Below are positions 22,558 to 29,347 of a stretch of 37,853 nucleotides of DNA, in pieces. The notes below the pieces were generated by a model that searched no databases, was not told the DNA's origin, and was given only the letters and a program-made list of their open reading frames with translations. The stretch spans positions 1 through 37,853 of the IMG/VR virus record IMGVR_UViG_3300035016_000032. The stretch is one strand, 5' to 3'. The position numbers and the translations under genes were made by a program. Source of the DNA: a virus. Position 1 is the first letter of the stretch. Each line of letters opens with the position of its first letter.

Positions 22558-23759
22558 GCCGCCGCCTCACCGCTGGCGCGCCGGACCTTGCCGCCATGCT
22601 CCTGCGTCAATCCCGCAGCGCGAAGGCACGAATGGCAGTGCTGAGAGCCCGAACCGGCGCAGTCCTTCGCTCCGTCACCCTTGAGACACCACGGCCGGAG
22701 GATGAACTTGCCCTTGATCAGGGGTTCGGGAAGGTCAGAGGGCTTTGCCGCTGTTTCCGTGCTGACGGGGGGAACGTCATCTGCACGGGAGGCTTCGGTC
22801 GCCGTCGGAGGAGTGGGGCTGGCGGAGACCTCGCGGCGCTCCTCATTCGGGAAGGGATCGACCGTGAAGCCGTTGCGCTCACGGAACAGGCGCTGGCCCT
22901 CAGCGCCGGCCTTGTCATAAACCGCCTGGATCGCGTCGCGCTCCTTCTCGGCCGTGGTGCGCGTGTCGACGGGTTTGGCCTTGAGCTTGTCGATCTCCGC
23001 CTGGAGCCGCTCGGCCTCCTTCCGCGCCGCCTCTTCCTTTTCATTGGCGGCATTCAACTCGGCGGCCAGACGATCTTCGGCCTCCTTCTCAGCCTCAGCC
23101 CTGGCATCCGAGAGGGCTTTGGCGAGTTCCGGACCATGCAAGCCCTTCGGCGCCTCGCCCTCGACCTGATCCGGATTCGCTTCGACCTGAGCTTTCAGGT
23201 CCGCGATGGCCGCGGCCGCCTCGCGTTCCTTGCGGGAGGCTTCTTCTTTCAGCGCCTTGACCTGAGCGGCGGTGAAGACCTCGCCGGCTTCGACGCGCTC
23301 GGCGATCAGGGCTTGAATGTCGGGTTCGGCGGTGGCCGCTTCTTCGCGAGCGGACCCCGAAAGTTTGACAAATTCGTCAAACTTTTCGACCGCCTCGAAC
23401 TGCTGGATCGCACGATACGCGGCCCGCTGATTGATGTGTGGCAGGCGCGCCGCGAGCCATCCGGTGAACCCTTTCTCGTCCCGCCGAAACCGGAAAACCT
23501 CCTGGGCGGCTTTCAACTCGCGCCCGATCTCGAACACCGCCTTGCCCTGAATCGCCTCGACGTTGAGGGCGTGCTGTTCAAGCTGCTGTTCCACGGTGGC
23601 GAGTTCGGCCGGCTCCTGACCGGCAGGAGCAACAGCGTTCACAGGCGCCTCCTTCTTCTTTCGGGGGGCTTTGGCGAGCTTTTCAGCCGGCAGCGCCATG
23701 GGAAGTTCGCCGCCTTTGGCCGCTGCGTAGCCGTTCGGAGCGGAAGACATCCGGATCAC
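22554..23759 (-). CDS. DUF3102-like coiled-coil protein with a Cys cluster
   Basis: Residues about 60-130 resemble DUF3102 (HALNVEAIQGKAVFEIGREL, then FTGWLAARLPHINQRAAYRA). Residues 140-285 are Glu/Ala/Lys-rich coiled coil, and a C-terminal cluster has cysteines at 358, 367, 375 and 378 that may bind zinc. The GTG at 23759 overlaps the Cro stop (GTGA), so it is the second gene of the leftward early operon. The family is common in phages and plasmids; a DNA-partition or replication role is a guess. Confidence 0.65.
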   Translation of the reverse strand: MIRMSSAPNGYAAAKGGELPMALPAEKLAKAPRKKKEAPVNAVAPAGQEPAELATVEQQLEQHALNVEAIQGKAVFEIGRELKAAQEVFRFRRDEKGFTGWLAARLPHINQRAAYRAIQQFEAVEKFDEFVKLSGSAREEAATAEPDIQALIAERVEAGEVFTAAQVKALKEEASRKEREAAAAIADLKAQVEANPDQVEGEAPKGLHGPELAKALSDARAEAEKEAEDRLAAELNAANEKEEAARKEAERLQAEIDKLKAKPVDTRTTAEKERDAIQAVYDKAGAEGQRLFRERNGFTVDPFPNEERREVSASPTPPTATEASRADDVPPVSTETAAKPSDLPEPLIKGKFILRPWCLKGDGAKDCAGSGSQHCHSCLRAAGLTQEHGGKVRRASGEAAA

Positions 23760-23974
23760 GCCGCCTCCTGGGGAGAGGGCTGGGCGGGGTCGGCCATGAA
23801 ATCAGCCGCCGTCACGGCGCCGGCGGTCGCTGCCTGGATCTTCGCCACCAGGCCCAGCCCGGGCGACCGTTCCCCACGTAGGAGGCGGGTGATTGTCGAG
23901 GCCGGAACACCGACCTCAGTAGCAAAGTGCGCGGGCTTGATCCCGCGGTCGGAGAGGTATCGTTCGAGCGTCAT
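23756..23974 (-). CDS. Cro-like repressor
   Basis: This 72-residue protein is a single XRE-type HTH: MTLERYLSDRGIKPAHFATE, then VPASTITRLLRGERSPGLGL. It diverges from the CI gene with 92 bases between the start codons, which contain three of four operator sites. In lambda-like phages Cro represses CI and later tempers early transcription. It is the first gene of the leftward early operon. No good Shine-Dalgarno precedes the ATG, so translation may be leaderless or nearly so. Confidence 0.85.
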   Translation of the reverse strand: MTLERYLSDRGIKPAHFATEVGVPASTITRLLRGERSPGLGLVAKIQAATAGAVTAADFMADPAQPSPQEAA

Positions 23975-23983
23975 GCTCTATCG

Positions 23984-23997
23984 TTGCCATGTGGCAA
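23984..23997. promoter_or_regulatory. Operator O1, perfect site next to cro
   Basis: TTGCCATGTGGCAA is two perfect 6-base half-sites with a 2-base spacer. It lies ten bases upstream of the Cro start, where it would block the leftward early promoter. Centre-to-centre distance to O2 is 19 bases. Confidence 0.8.
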
Positions 23998-24002
23998 ACG
24001 AT

Positions 24003-24016
24003 TTGACAAGTGGCAA
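24003..24016. promoter_or_regulatory. Operator O2, with a -35-like element
   Basis: TTGACAAGTGGCAA matches the operator with one changed base. Read leftward it contains TTGTCA, a plausible -35 for the Cro transcript, with O1 lying in the space between it and the expected -10. No clear -10 hexamer is seen. Confidence 0.75.
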
Positions 24017-24017
24017 T

Positions 24018-24031
24018 TTGCCAGTTGGCGG
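24018..24031. promoter_or_regulatory. Operator O3
   Basis: TTGCCAGTTGGCGG has one perfect half-site and one with two mismatches. It is centred 15 bases from O2, so proteins bound at O2 and O3 could contact each other. Confidence 0.65.
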
Positions 24032-24059
24032 TGGCGGGTAGCTCTGCGGTGCAGAATAT

Positions 24060-24073
24060 TCGCCAGATGGCAA
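24060..24073. promoter_or_regulatory. Operator O4 over the CI start codon
   Basis: TCGCCAGATGGCAA has one mismatch to the operator and includes the CI ATG (24067-24069). Binding there would repress CI itself, a negative autoregulation site like lambda OR3 but placed within the coding start. The transcript probably has little or no leader, since no Shine-Dalgarno is present. Confidence 0.65.
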
Positions 24074-24774
24074 ATTGGATCCGTGACGTCCGCAAGGAGC
24101 GAACAATCACGCTCGAGAAGCTCGCCGAGCTGACCGGGCTGTCACCCTCGTTCATCTCCCGTATGGAGGCCGGAAAGCGGGGCGTCAGCCTAGAGCACGC
24201 GGTGACGATCGCGCGGGCATTGTCGGTCGACGTAGGCCGGATAACCGACGAGTACGGGAAGGAGCAGGTTGAAGCCGCTGAGCGGGCGCTTCCCGAGCCA
24301 GTAGAGCGAGACGCCGCGCCCCCATCCGATGCCGTTTTCATCTCCGGCGCCCTGCCGCGCCCCACCGGCCCTCGCGACGTGGAGAAGCTCGGCGTAGCAG
24401 CGGCTGGCGAAGATGGCGACTTCCAATTCAACGGCGAGGTGATCGACTACGTCACCCGGCCGCGGGGCCTGGCAGGGCGGCCCGGCGTGTTCGCTCTCGA
24501 GGTCATCAGCGACAGCATGTATCCCGCCTATCGCAAGGGGGACGTGATCTTCTGCGACCGCCTGGACCCGAAGATCGATGACGACGTGGTGATCGAGACC
24601 TTTCCCGAGAACGGGGAGACGGCCGGCAAAGCCTACGTCAAGCGGCTCAAACGCCGGACCAAATCAGCCCTCGTGGTCGAGCAGTTCAATCCGCCCGGCG
24701 ACCTGACCTTCGATCCGTACGCGATCAAGCACCTCTGGCGCGTCGTGCCGAACCGCGAGCTTCACGGCTATTGA
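24067..24774 (+). CDS. CI-like repressor with an S24 peptidase domain
   Basis: The 235-residue protein has an XRE HTH (about 12-60, TITLEKLAELTGLSPSFISR) and a LexA/CI-type C-terminal domain with the Ser-Lys pair Ser150 (in ISDSMYPAYRKGD) and Lys192 (in AYVKRL). Ala113-Gly114 (GVAAAGED) is a candidate cleavage site, so RecA-dependent self-cleavage on DNA damage is plausible. It should hold the lysogen by binding the operators at 24.0 and 29.35 kb. The ATG at 24067 is preferred to one at 24010 because it starts just before the conserved domain. Confidence 0.85.
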   Translation: MANWIRDVRKERTITLEKLAELTGLSPSFISRMEAGKRGVSLEHAVTIARALSVDVGRITDEYGKEQVEAAERALPEPVERDAAPPSDAVFISGALPRPTGPRDVEKLGVAAAGEDGDFQFNGEVIDYVTRPRGLAGRPGVFALEVISDSMYPAYRKGDVIFCDRLDPKIDDDVVIETFPENGETAGKAYVKRLKRRTKSALVVEQFNPPGDLTFDPYAIKHLWRVVPNRELHGY

Positions 24775-25033
24775 TGAGGTATGCTTCCGCCCTCAGCCGC
24801 GCCAGGTTCGAAGCGAACGCAGCCTGTATGGTGAAGTTGCGGCCCGGCTCGCCTTCGTCTCGGCATTCCTTACAGACGAGGCGCTTCGCGACTTCCGACA
24901 GCCGGGTCGCACCGGTGACGCCGAACTCGGCGAGCTCGGCACGCTTCATTCTGCAACGGTGGCCGCAGTCGCCGCACTCCATCGTCAGGGAAAGCACCTG
25001 CGAGACGACGGCCTCTTTTCCGGGGTACGACAT
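24725..25033 (-). CDS. Zinc-ribbon protein downstream of and convergent with CI
   Basis: The 102-residue protein has CGDCGHRC (20-27) and CKEC (54-57), a classical four-or-more cysteine zinc ribbon, followed by a helical tail. The ATG at 25033 has GGAG upstream. Its 3' end overlaps the CI gene by 50 bases on the opposite strand, which could produce antisense interference with CI. The function is unknown; zinc ribbons of this size often bind nucleic acid or partner proteins. Confidence 0.6.
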   Translation of the reverse strand: MSYPGKEAVVSQVLSLTMECGDCGHRCRMKRAELAEFGVTGATRLSEVAKRLVCKECRDEGEPGRNFTIQAAFASNLARLRAEAYLINSREARGSARRARGA

Positions 25034-25120
25034 GCTTCCGGGCTCCGTTGTCGCTTCCGCAGAGTCAGTCCTGACTCCGAAAAGCGAACGGATCAAGAAC
25101 AGCGGATCCGGGCGCTGCCC

Positions 25121-25141
25121 TGTGCATAACTCTGTGGATAA
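25121..25141. promoter_or_regulatory. Two DnaA-box-like sites in tandem
   Basis: TGTGCATAA (25121-25129) and TGTGGATAA (25133-25141) are, on the other strand, TTATGCACA and TTATCCACA, the DnaA box pattern TTATNCACA. They are in the same orientation, 12 bases apart. They lie in the intergenic region between the zinc-ribbon gene and the plus-strand cassette. They may load DnaA at a phage origin or be a DnaA-sensitive control point for the cassette. Confidence 0.6.
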
Positions 25142-25174
25142 CGGGGATGGCGCCGAAAGAAGGCTTGGTGTGCT

Positions 25175-25531
25175 GTGAGCGATGATCCCGACCACCGCCC
25201 CGACCTGCCGAGCGTCCTCAACGAGCTCGTGCGCGCCGCGAACCGCGTTCCGCTCCTGGGCGACCCCGAAAAGCAGCGCCTCCTGGATCTTGCCGCCTAC
25301 ACGCTGAAGGAAGGCCGGCGCCGAGTGGCGTTCTCCGAACCCGAGAACGACTGGGACCTAGACGAGCCGACGTTCCGCTGGCGCGTCATGTCCATCGCCG
25401 TCCACGAGCACAGCGATGACGAGGTGCAAGCGGCACTCCTTGAGGCGGCGGAGCTGATCCGGGAGCTCAAGATCATCTTGGATGCCAAGGCCGAGGTGCT
25501 GGGCGAGAACGAGCGCGAGGGGAACGCCTGA
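25175..25531 (+). CDS. Helical protein A1 of a paralogous pair
   Basis: A GTG at 25175 starts a 118-residue helical protein. Its motifs VLNELVRAANRVPLLGDPEK, DEPTFRWRVMSIAV and EAAELIRELKIIL recur in order in the protein at 26520-26843 (FVAELFRAANEIEKLG, DPTFRLRAISL, GAAQEIRTLKIKL), so the two are paralogues. No known family is recognised. It is the first gene of the plus-strand cassette between the two operator clusters and ends in an overlap (TGATG) with the exported protein gene. Confidence 0.6.
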   Translation: MSDDPDHRPDLPSVLNELVRAANRVPLLGDPEKQRLLDLAAYTLKEGRRRVAFSEPENDWDLDEPTFRWRVMSIAVHEHSDDEVQAALLEAAELIRELKIILDAKAEVLGENEREGNA

Positions 25532-26142
25532 TGCGGCTAGCCTCCAGTTTTCCAGCGGTAGCTTTCGCTGCGATCTCGGCGACGTGCATGCTCGCCCTGG
25601 GAGTGCCTGTCCACGCGCAGAGCGGCATTCCAGCTCTTCCCGGCACCAGCACGGCTGAAAGGGCGATCACAGACTGTCAGGAAGTGCAGGCGACCTTCGA
25701 ACGGGAAATGGCCCAGGTCGACCTTTTCCGTCCGTCGATCGCTCCGAACTTCAAGGTCCAATCCTACCCGTTCTGGCGTCTTTCTGGGCTTCTCGACTGC
25801 ATCGAACGAGAGTTCGATGCACTACAGACCTGCATCGAGAGCCATGACTTCAGCGCTGCTGACGCGAGCTACGCCATCCGGGAGACGAAGGCGAAGTTCT
25901 CCGGGGTGCTTACAGCGTACCTCCATGCGACGCGCCCCGGCTCGGAGGAAAGGCTTAAGCCCCTCATCGACGAAGCGCTTGAAGGCGCCGAGGAAATCCT
26001 CGCCACCGGAGAGTTCAGTGAAGAGTACCATGTGAAGACAGCGCAAGCGCCCTTCGGTGTTGGTGAGTGGGTCCACGTGTGGATTTCCATGAGCGCCGCT
26101 GATCTCGCGTTCTGCGTCGGCAACGTGCGCTCGTCGTACTGA
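25531..26142 (+). CDS. Exported protein in the immunity-region cassette
   Basis: The 203-residue product has a signal peptide (MRLASSFPAVAFAAISATCM, likely cleaved after VHA) and a mature helical domain with four cysteines (DCQE, LDCIERE, TCIES and FCVGN) that could form disulphides in the periplasm. Starts with ATG overlapping the upstream stop. No family is recognised. An exported product in the immunity region may act at the cell envelope, like many superinfection-exclusion proteins, but this is inferred from position only. Confidence 0.6.
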   Translation: MRLASSFPAVAFAAISATCMLALGVPVHAQSGIPALPGTSTAERAITDCQEVQATFEREMAQVDLFRPSIAPNFKVQSYPFWRLSGLLDCIEREFDALQTCIESHDFSAADASYAIRETKAKFSGVLTAYLHATRPGSEERLKPLIDEALEGAEEILATGEFSEEYHVKTAQAPFGVGEWVHVWISMSAADLAFCVGNVRSSY

Positions 26143-26158
26143 TCGGGCGAGAGGTTTG

Positions 26159-26341
26159 ATGCGCCTGACCCTCCCCCTGCCCGCGGACGTGGCTGTTGCG
26201 CTCAGGCGCTATGCGGAATTGGAGGGCATTGAGATCGAGCTCGCTGGGGTCATCGCCATGCGAGAGTGGCTGATCCATGTCGGCTACCTCGTAGAAGAGC
26301 CAGAGATGGAAGAAGACGCCCCGACCGAGCGGACCGCCTGA
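26159..26341 (+). CDS. Small RHH-like protein B1 of a tandem pair
   Basis: This 60-residue protein starts MRLTLPLPADVAVALRRYAE, followed by EGIEIELAGVIAMREWLIH and an acidic tail ending DAPTERTA. The strand-helix-helix pattern resembles a ribbon-helix-helix domain. GAGAGG lies before the ATG. The next gene is a close paralogue of the same length. The two may form a heterodimer. Confidence 0.6.
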   Translation: MRLTLPLPADVAVALRRYAELEGIEIELAGVIAMREWLIHVGYLVEEPEMEEDAPTERTA

Positions 26342-26523
26342 TGCGCCTGACCCTCCACATACCCGACGAGGCAGGAGAAGCTCTCCAAAAGGTCGCGGCG
26401 AGCGAAGGCATCGAAATCGAAATCGCAGCGTCTGTTGCCATCGTCATGTGGCTTGTTGGCGAAGGCCTTCTCGAACTGCCCGACGAGCTAGACGAGGACA
26501 CGCCGACGGAGGGAACGGCGTGA
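26341..26523 (+). CDS. Small RHH-like protein B2 of a tandem pair
   Basis: This 60-residue protein (MRLTLHIPDEAGEALQKVAA, then SEGIEIEIAASVAIVMWLVG) shares the MRLTL start, EGIEIE motif, WL/G turn and PTEGTA end with B1, and is translated from an ATG overlapping the B1 stop (TGATG). It is a recent tandem duplication by eye. DNA binding as an RHH dimer is the likeliest role, unproven. Confidence 0.6.
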   Translation: MRLTLHIPDEAGEALQKVAASEGIEIEIAASVAIVMWLVGEGLLELPDELDEDTPTEGTA

Positions 26524-26843
26524 CCGTCGAACCCAACAGCATCCCTGGTTTCGTTGCCGAATTGTTTCGGGCTGCGAACGAGATCGAGAAGCTGGGCACC
26601 GAGGAAAGGCAGAGGCTGCTTGAACGGGCGTCCCATACAATCGGAGACCTGCGCGCCGCGATGATCCGAGCCGGCCGAGTGCTGGAACTTGAGAGGACCG
26701 ATCCAACGTTCAGGCTTCGGGCTATATCGTTGCAGGCCAAGGATATTCCCTCGTCCAGGATCGCCGCCGAGCTTCTCGGTGCAGCCCAGGAGATCAGAAC
26801 CCTGAAGATCAAGCTTGAGCAGCCGACGGAGGGGAGCGCGTGA
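26520..26843 (+). CDS. Helical protein A2, paralogue of A1
   Basis: The GTG at 26520 overlaps the B2 stop (GTGA) and gives 107 residues. The alignment with A1 covers nearly the whole protein: the N-terminal helices, RQRLLERASHTIGDLR, the DPTFRLRAISL segment and the final LKIKLEQ. It is shorter and lacks the acidic loop of A1. An A-B-B-A arrangement thus spans the cassette, with the exported gene following A1. Confidence 0.6.
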   Translation: MTVEPNSIPGFVAELFRAANEIEKLGTEERQRLLERASHTIGDLRAAMIRAGRVLELERTDPTFRLRAISLQAKDIPSSRIAAELLGAAQEIRTLKIKLEQPTEGSA

Positions 26844-27154
26844 GCGACGACGAGGATCAAACCGGAGCGCTGCCCGACGGACGGGTTGTGCCATTCTCAG
26901 CAGAAACAATCAGGAGGTTTGCGCGCTCCAAGGGGCTACTTGACCGGGCCTGCGAACTGTGCGGCGCGCATAGCTGGGACATGGAGAAAACAAACGATGA
27001 TGGTAGCCTCTCCGGCGAGGCCGTGTACGGCACCATCCCCGACAACAGGCTGCGCTCCTACTACGGTGCCTACCTCATGATCTGCGACAACTGTGGAAAC
27101 ATCCGGTTCCTTTACGACGGCGTCGTGATTAACTGGGTACGAGCCAATGACTGA
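26840..27154 (+). CDS. Zinc-ribbon protein in the cassette
   Basis: The 104-residue protein has CELC (38-41) and CDNC (82-85), a split zinc ribbon with about 40 residues between the pairs, inside a small alpha-beta protein ending FLYDGVVINWVRAND. A GTG start overlaps the A2 stop by four bases (GTGA), so the cassette is one transcript. No family is recognised. Confidence 0.6.
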   Translation: MSDDEDQTGALPDGRVVPFSAETIRRFARSKGLLDRACELCGAHSWDMEKTNDDGSLSGEAVYGTIPDNRLRSYYGAYLMICDNCGNIRFLYDGVVINWVRAND

Positions 27155-27491
27155 CCGCCAGCCTCTACAGGTCGTCAGCTCGAATGTGTATCCGGTAGCA
27201 GGAAAGTCTGGTGGGCCGACAGATGGAGGGACTCCATTGGAACCCCGCTTAAGAGCGCTTGAGGATAAGTTCGACAGGATCGAAGCCAAGCTGAACGGTA
27301 TCTCAACCGACCTCGCTGAGATCAAAGGCAAGCTGAGCGGAATGCCGGGAGCTTATGAGTTCGGCCAACTCAAGGGCCGGGTGGACAGCCTGCCTACTAC
27401 GGCGAAAGCCGCAACTCTCCTCGGCATAGCGGGAACCCTGATAACCATCATCCTGAAGTGGCCCGAGCTCAAAGTATGGTTCGCGGGCTAG
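27147..27491 (+). CDS. Coiled-coil protein with a C-terminal membrane segment
   Basis: The 114-residue protein has a coiled coil (about 32-68, RALEDKFDRIEAKLNGISTD) and a C-terminal hydrophobic segment (ATLLGIAGTLITIILKW), an XhlA-like architecture that occurs in phage lysis and membrane proteins. It is the last gene of the cassette; its ATG lies inside the end of the zinc-ribbon gene. Acting as a membrane-anchored component of the cassette is an inference. A holin role is possible but no endolysin is nearby. Confidence 0.6.
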   Translation: MTDRQPLQVVSSNVYPVAGKSGGPTDGGTPLEPRLRALEDKFDRIEAKLNGISTDLAEIKGKLSGMPGAYEFGQLKGRVDSLPTTAKAATLLGIAGTLITIILKWPELKVWFAG

Positions 27492-27517
27492 CCCCTCTCC
27501 TTTTACCTCTCAGCCGG

Positions 27518-28282
27518 CTAAAACAGTTCGGCTTGAGGGGTTTCGTCCAAGCGCAGCACTCCTAGAAGCTGCCAGACTTGAGGTCGCTTCGCTTGGTTGC
27601 CGACGGCGAAGACCATGCCGGCCCTCGGGTATTTCACATTGAACGTGTCGTTCATCCAGTCGAGAACCTCGGCCTCGCTCTTCCCGCTTCGCAGGCCATT
27701 GTAGAACATGGCATGAGCCTCCCAGTCGCCATTCGTGTAGGTGTGATCTGCCTCGGCGTCTCGGAACTTGAATTTGAACTCGTACGGCGTGGGCTCAATA
27801 GCGGCGAGTTCCTTGTCGAAGAGCGAAGTCTGCCGGGCGGCGCGCTGAAAGGCGTCCCGGTCCTCCTGGACTTCCGCCGCGGTCTTGCGACGCCATGAGA
27901 ATCGCGGCTCTCGCGGGCGGACGAGCGCCAATGACTGCTCGCGCCTTACAGCCTCGCCGACGGATGGCAGGACAAGGGGGCCAAGGATCCTCGTCCGATC
28001 CCTCTCAGGCATCCATCCTACGACCTGAATGCTATCCTCATGGACATGGCAGCTTTCTAGCCGGACGTCTCTGAGCGGAAGAGTGTAGCGGAATTGGACG
28101 GCATCCCACCGACCAAAGCTGCTACCGCCAGCCAGGTGCCGGAAGCGAACCGGGTAGAGGCGTTTCCATTGCCGGTCGGCCGTGTCACCAGCGCAGCAGA
28201 CGGTTTCTCCGTACTTCGCGCTAGGCTGCGGCAACGCTTTGACAAGGATGGTGACGCGGCAGTCTTGCGGCGTTCCGCGCAT
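27518..28282 (-). CDS. Partner protein of the DUF488 gene, unknown
   Basis: From the ATG at 28282 the protein is 254 residues. Its N-terminus has a strong conserved-looking pattern (VTILVKALPQPSAKYGETVC, then WKRLYPVRFRHL) that I recall next to DUF488 proteins in other bacteria. The C-terminal part is basic and contains DWEAHAMFYNGLRSGKSEAE. The overlap of 62 bases with the DUF488 gene shows co-translation. Family and function are not established. Confidence 0.6.
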   Translation of the reverse strand: MRGTPQDCRVTILVKALPQPSAKYGETVCCAGDTADRQWKRLYPVRFRHLAGGSSFGRWDAVQFRYTLPLRDVRLESCHVHEDSIQVVGWMPERDRTRILGPLVLPSVGEAVRREQSLALVRPREPRFSWRRKTAAEVQEDRDAFQRAARQTSLFDKELAAIEPTPYEFKFKFRDAEADHTYTNGDWEAHAMFYNGLRSGKSEAEVLDWMNDTFNVKYPRAGMVFAVGNQAKRPQVWQLLGVLRLDETPQAELF

Positions 28283-28733
28283 AGCGTTCGGGCTCGTCCC
28301 CGTAGAGGTCACAAACCTCGAAGCCTCTGCTTCCCAACTCGGCCGCGACAATCGATCGGTGGCATGTTGCCGGATCCCGCTCGAAACAAAGAAGTGCCGT
28401 CGCTCGAGCGCAAGCCAGCGCCACCAGCTGGGTCATCTCGTTCTGGGCAGCTTCAGCCTGGAGGTGCGCCCCGTAGATAGCACGAAACCTGTCGTAGTGT
28501 CCTGCCCGCGCGGCCTCCCTCCCCGGTTTCGGATCGCCCAAGCCAGAGAATGGCAGATAGAGAAGACCTTCTGCTTCAAGACGCGCAGCAAGCGATTTCT
28601 TCGAGAATCCGCGCTTCCTGGATAAGGGGACTGCCCGCACGTCAGCGACTTGTTGCACGCCCGCGGCTCGTAGCGTCGCCATAAACCGATCGATGTCGGT
28701 GCCCTCATAACCGATGGTGAAGACGACGCTCAT
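28221..28733 (-). CDS. DUF488 family protein
   Basis: This 170-residue protein has the DUF488 signature: FTIGYEG near the start, VADVRAVPLSRKRGFSK, then YLPFSGLGDPK and the Cys/His motif LLCFERDPATCHRSIVAAEL. These proteins are thought to act on nucleic acid or its modification, but no activity is established. GGGAG lies six bases before the ATG at 28733. Together with its partner it forms a two-gene minus-strand unit in the immunity region, opposite to the surrounding cassette, typical of an inserted cargo unit. Confidence 0.8.
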   Translation of the reverse strand: MSVVFTIGYEGTDIDRFMATLRAAGVQQVADVRAVPLSRKRGFSKKSLAARLEAEGLLYLPFSGLGDPKPGREAARAGHYDRFRAIYGAHLQAEAAQNEMTQLVALACARATALLCFERDPATCHRSIVAAELGSRGFEVCDLYGDEPERYARNAARLPRHHPCQSVAAA

Positions 28734-29264
28734 GTGTACTCCCTCGAGAGGCCTTACTCGCAAGGCTGGCTTGCGTCACCCGTGCGTCGTGTCGCGCCCT
28801 TCTGGACGCACTACGCCCATTCAAGACGTTCGCCCTGAGACCACCAGGGGTTCCGCCCTTTCGCCCCGCCGTATGCTGGCGGGCCGGGATGCTATGAAGT
28901 CGGGATATCCTGCGCTGCCCGTTTCCCCGGTGGGCCAGTCCGTCTGATCGTCTCAGGGCATGTTGCGCAGTTTACACCTCAGCTCGCATCCAAAGCATTC
29001 GGACGGCGCCTACCCGTCCCGACCGTCGATTGAGCCTGGCAATCGAAACCGCTGAGCACTCATGCACCGGAATGATCGGCGCGACGGGGCAATGCCCGAG
29101 GAAGACCGTCGCCTCTGCGCTTTCCTGATTCCTCACGGCCGGGAGCCTCCGAGCAGACACCGTGGGGTGAGCAGTTCCGCGCCGCGAGGCCGCCTGTAGG
29201 TTGCCGGTGAGCCCGTTCTGGGCTATGTTTCCGGTTGCAAGCACTTCTTTTTGGCTTCCTCGCG
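28734..29264. other. Gene-free stretch of about 530 bases
   Basis: No ORF here has both a ribosome-binding site and a protein-like composition; the longest, 28972-29325 on the minus strand, starts within the terminator and looks like a shadow. An AGCCC-GTTCT-GGGCT hairpin lies near 29213-29227. The stretch ends at an intrinsic plus-strand terminator although no plus-strand gene precedes it, so a small untranslated RNA is possible. No tRNA or other known RNA was recognised. Confidence 0.4.
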
Positions 29265-29300
29265 CCCCGGCCGGATCATCCCCGCCGGGGTTTTTCTTTT
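29265..29300 (+). terminator. Intrinsic terminator before the rightward operators
   Basis: CCCCGGC (29265-29271) pairs with GCCGGGG (29284-29290), followed by TTTTTCTTTT. This seven-pair GC stem with a long T run is a strong rho-independent terminator. It isolates the rightward early promoter region (operators at 29333-29380) from transcription of the immunity region. Confidence 0.75.
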
Positions 29301-29332
29301 GCGCCAGGTCGCGCGAGGGCGTCAAGAATTAT

Positions 29333-29346
29333 TTGCCACTTGGCAT
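29333..29346. promoter_or_regulatory. Operator R1 of the rightward cluster
   Basis: TTGCCACTTGGCAT matches the CI/Cro operator TTGCCA-N2-TGGCAA with one base changed. It is centred 15 bases from R2, the same as O2-O3 in the CI-cro region. Confidence 0.75.
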
Positions 29347-29347
29347 T

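Noticed and set aside
25121-25141. Chromosomal oriC
   Set aside because: Two DnaA-like boxes alone, in a phage region without dnaA, an AT-rich unwinding stretch or further boxes, do not support a chromosomal origin.
28972-29325. A 117-codon minus-strand ORF in the gap after the DUF488 gene
   Set aside because: It starts inside the terminator and operator region, has no ribosome-binding site and reads as low-quality basic sequence.
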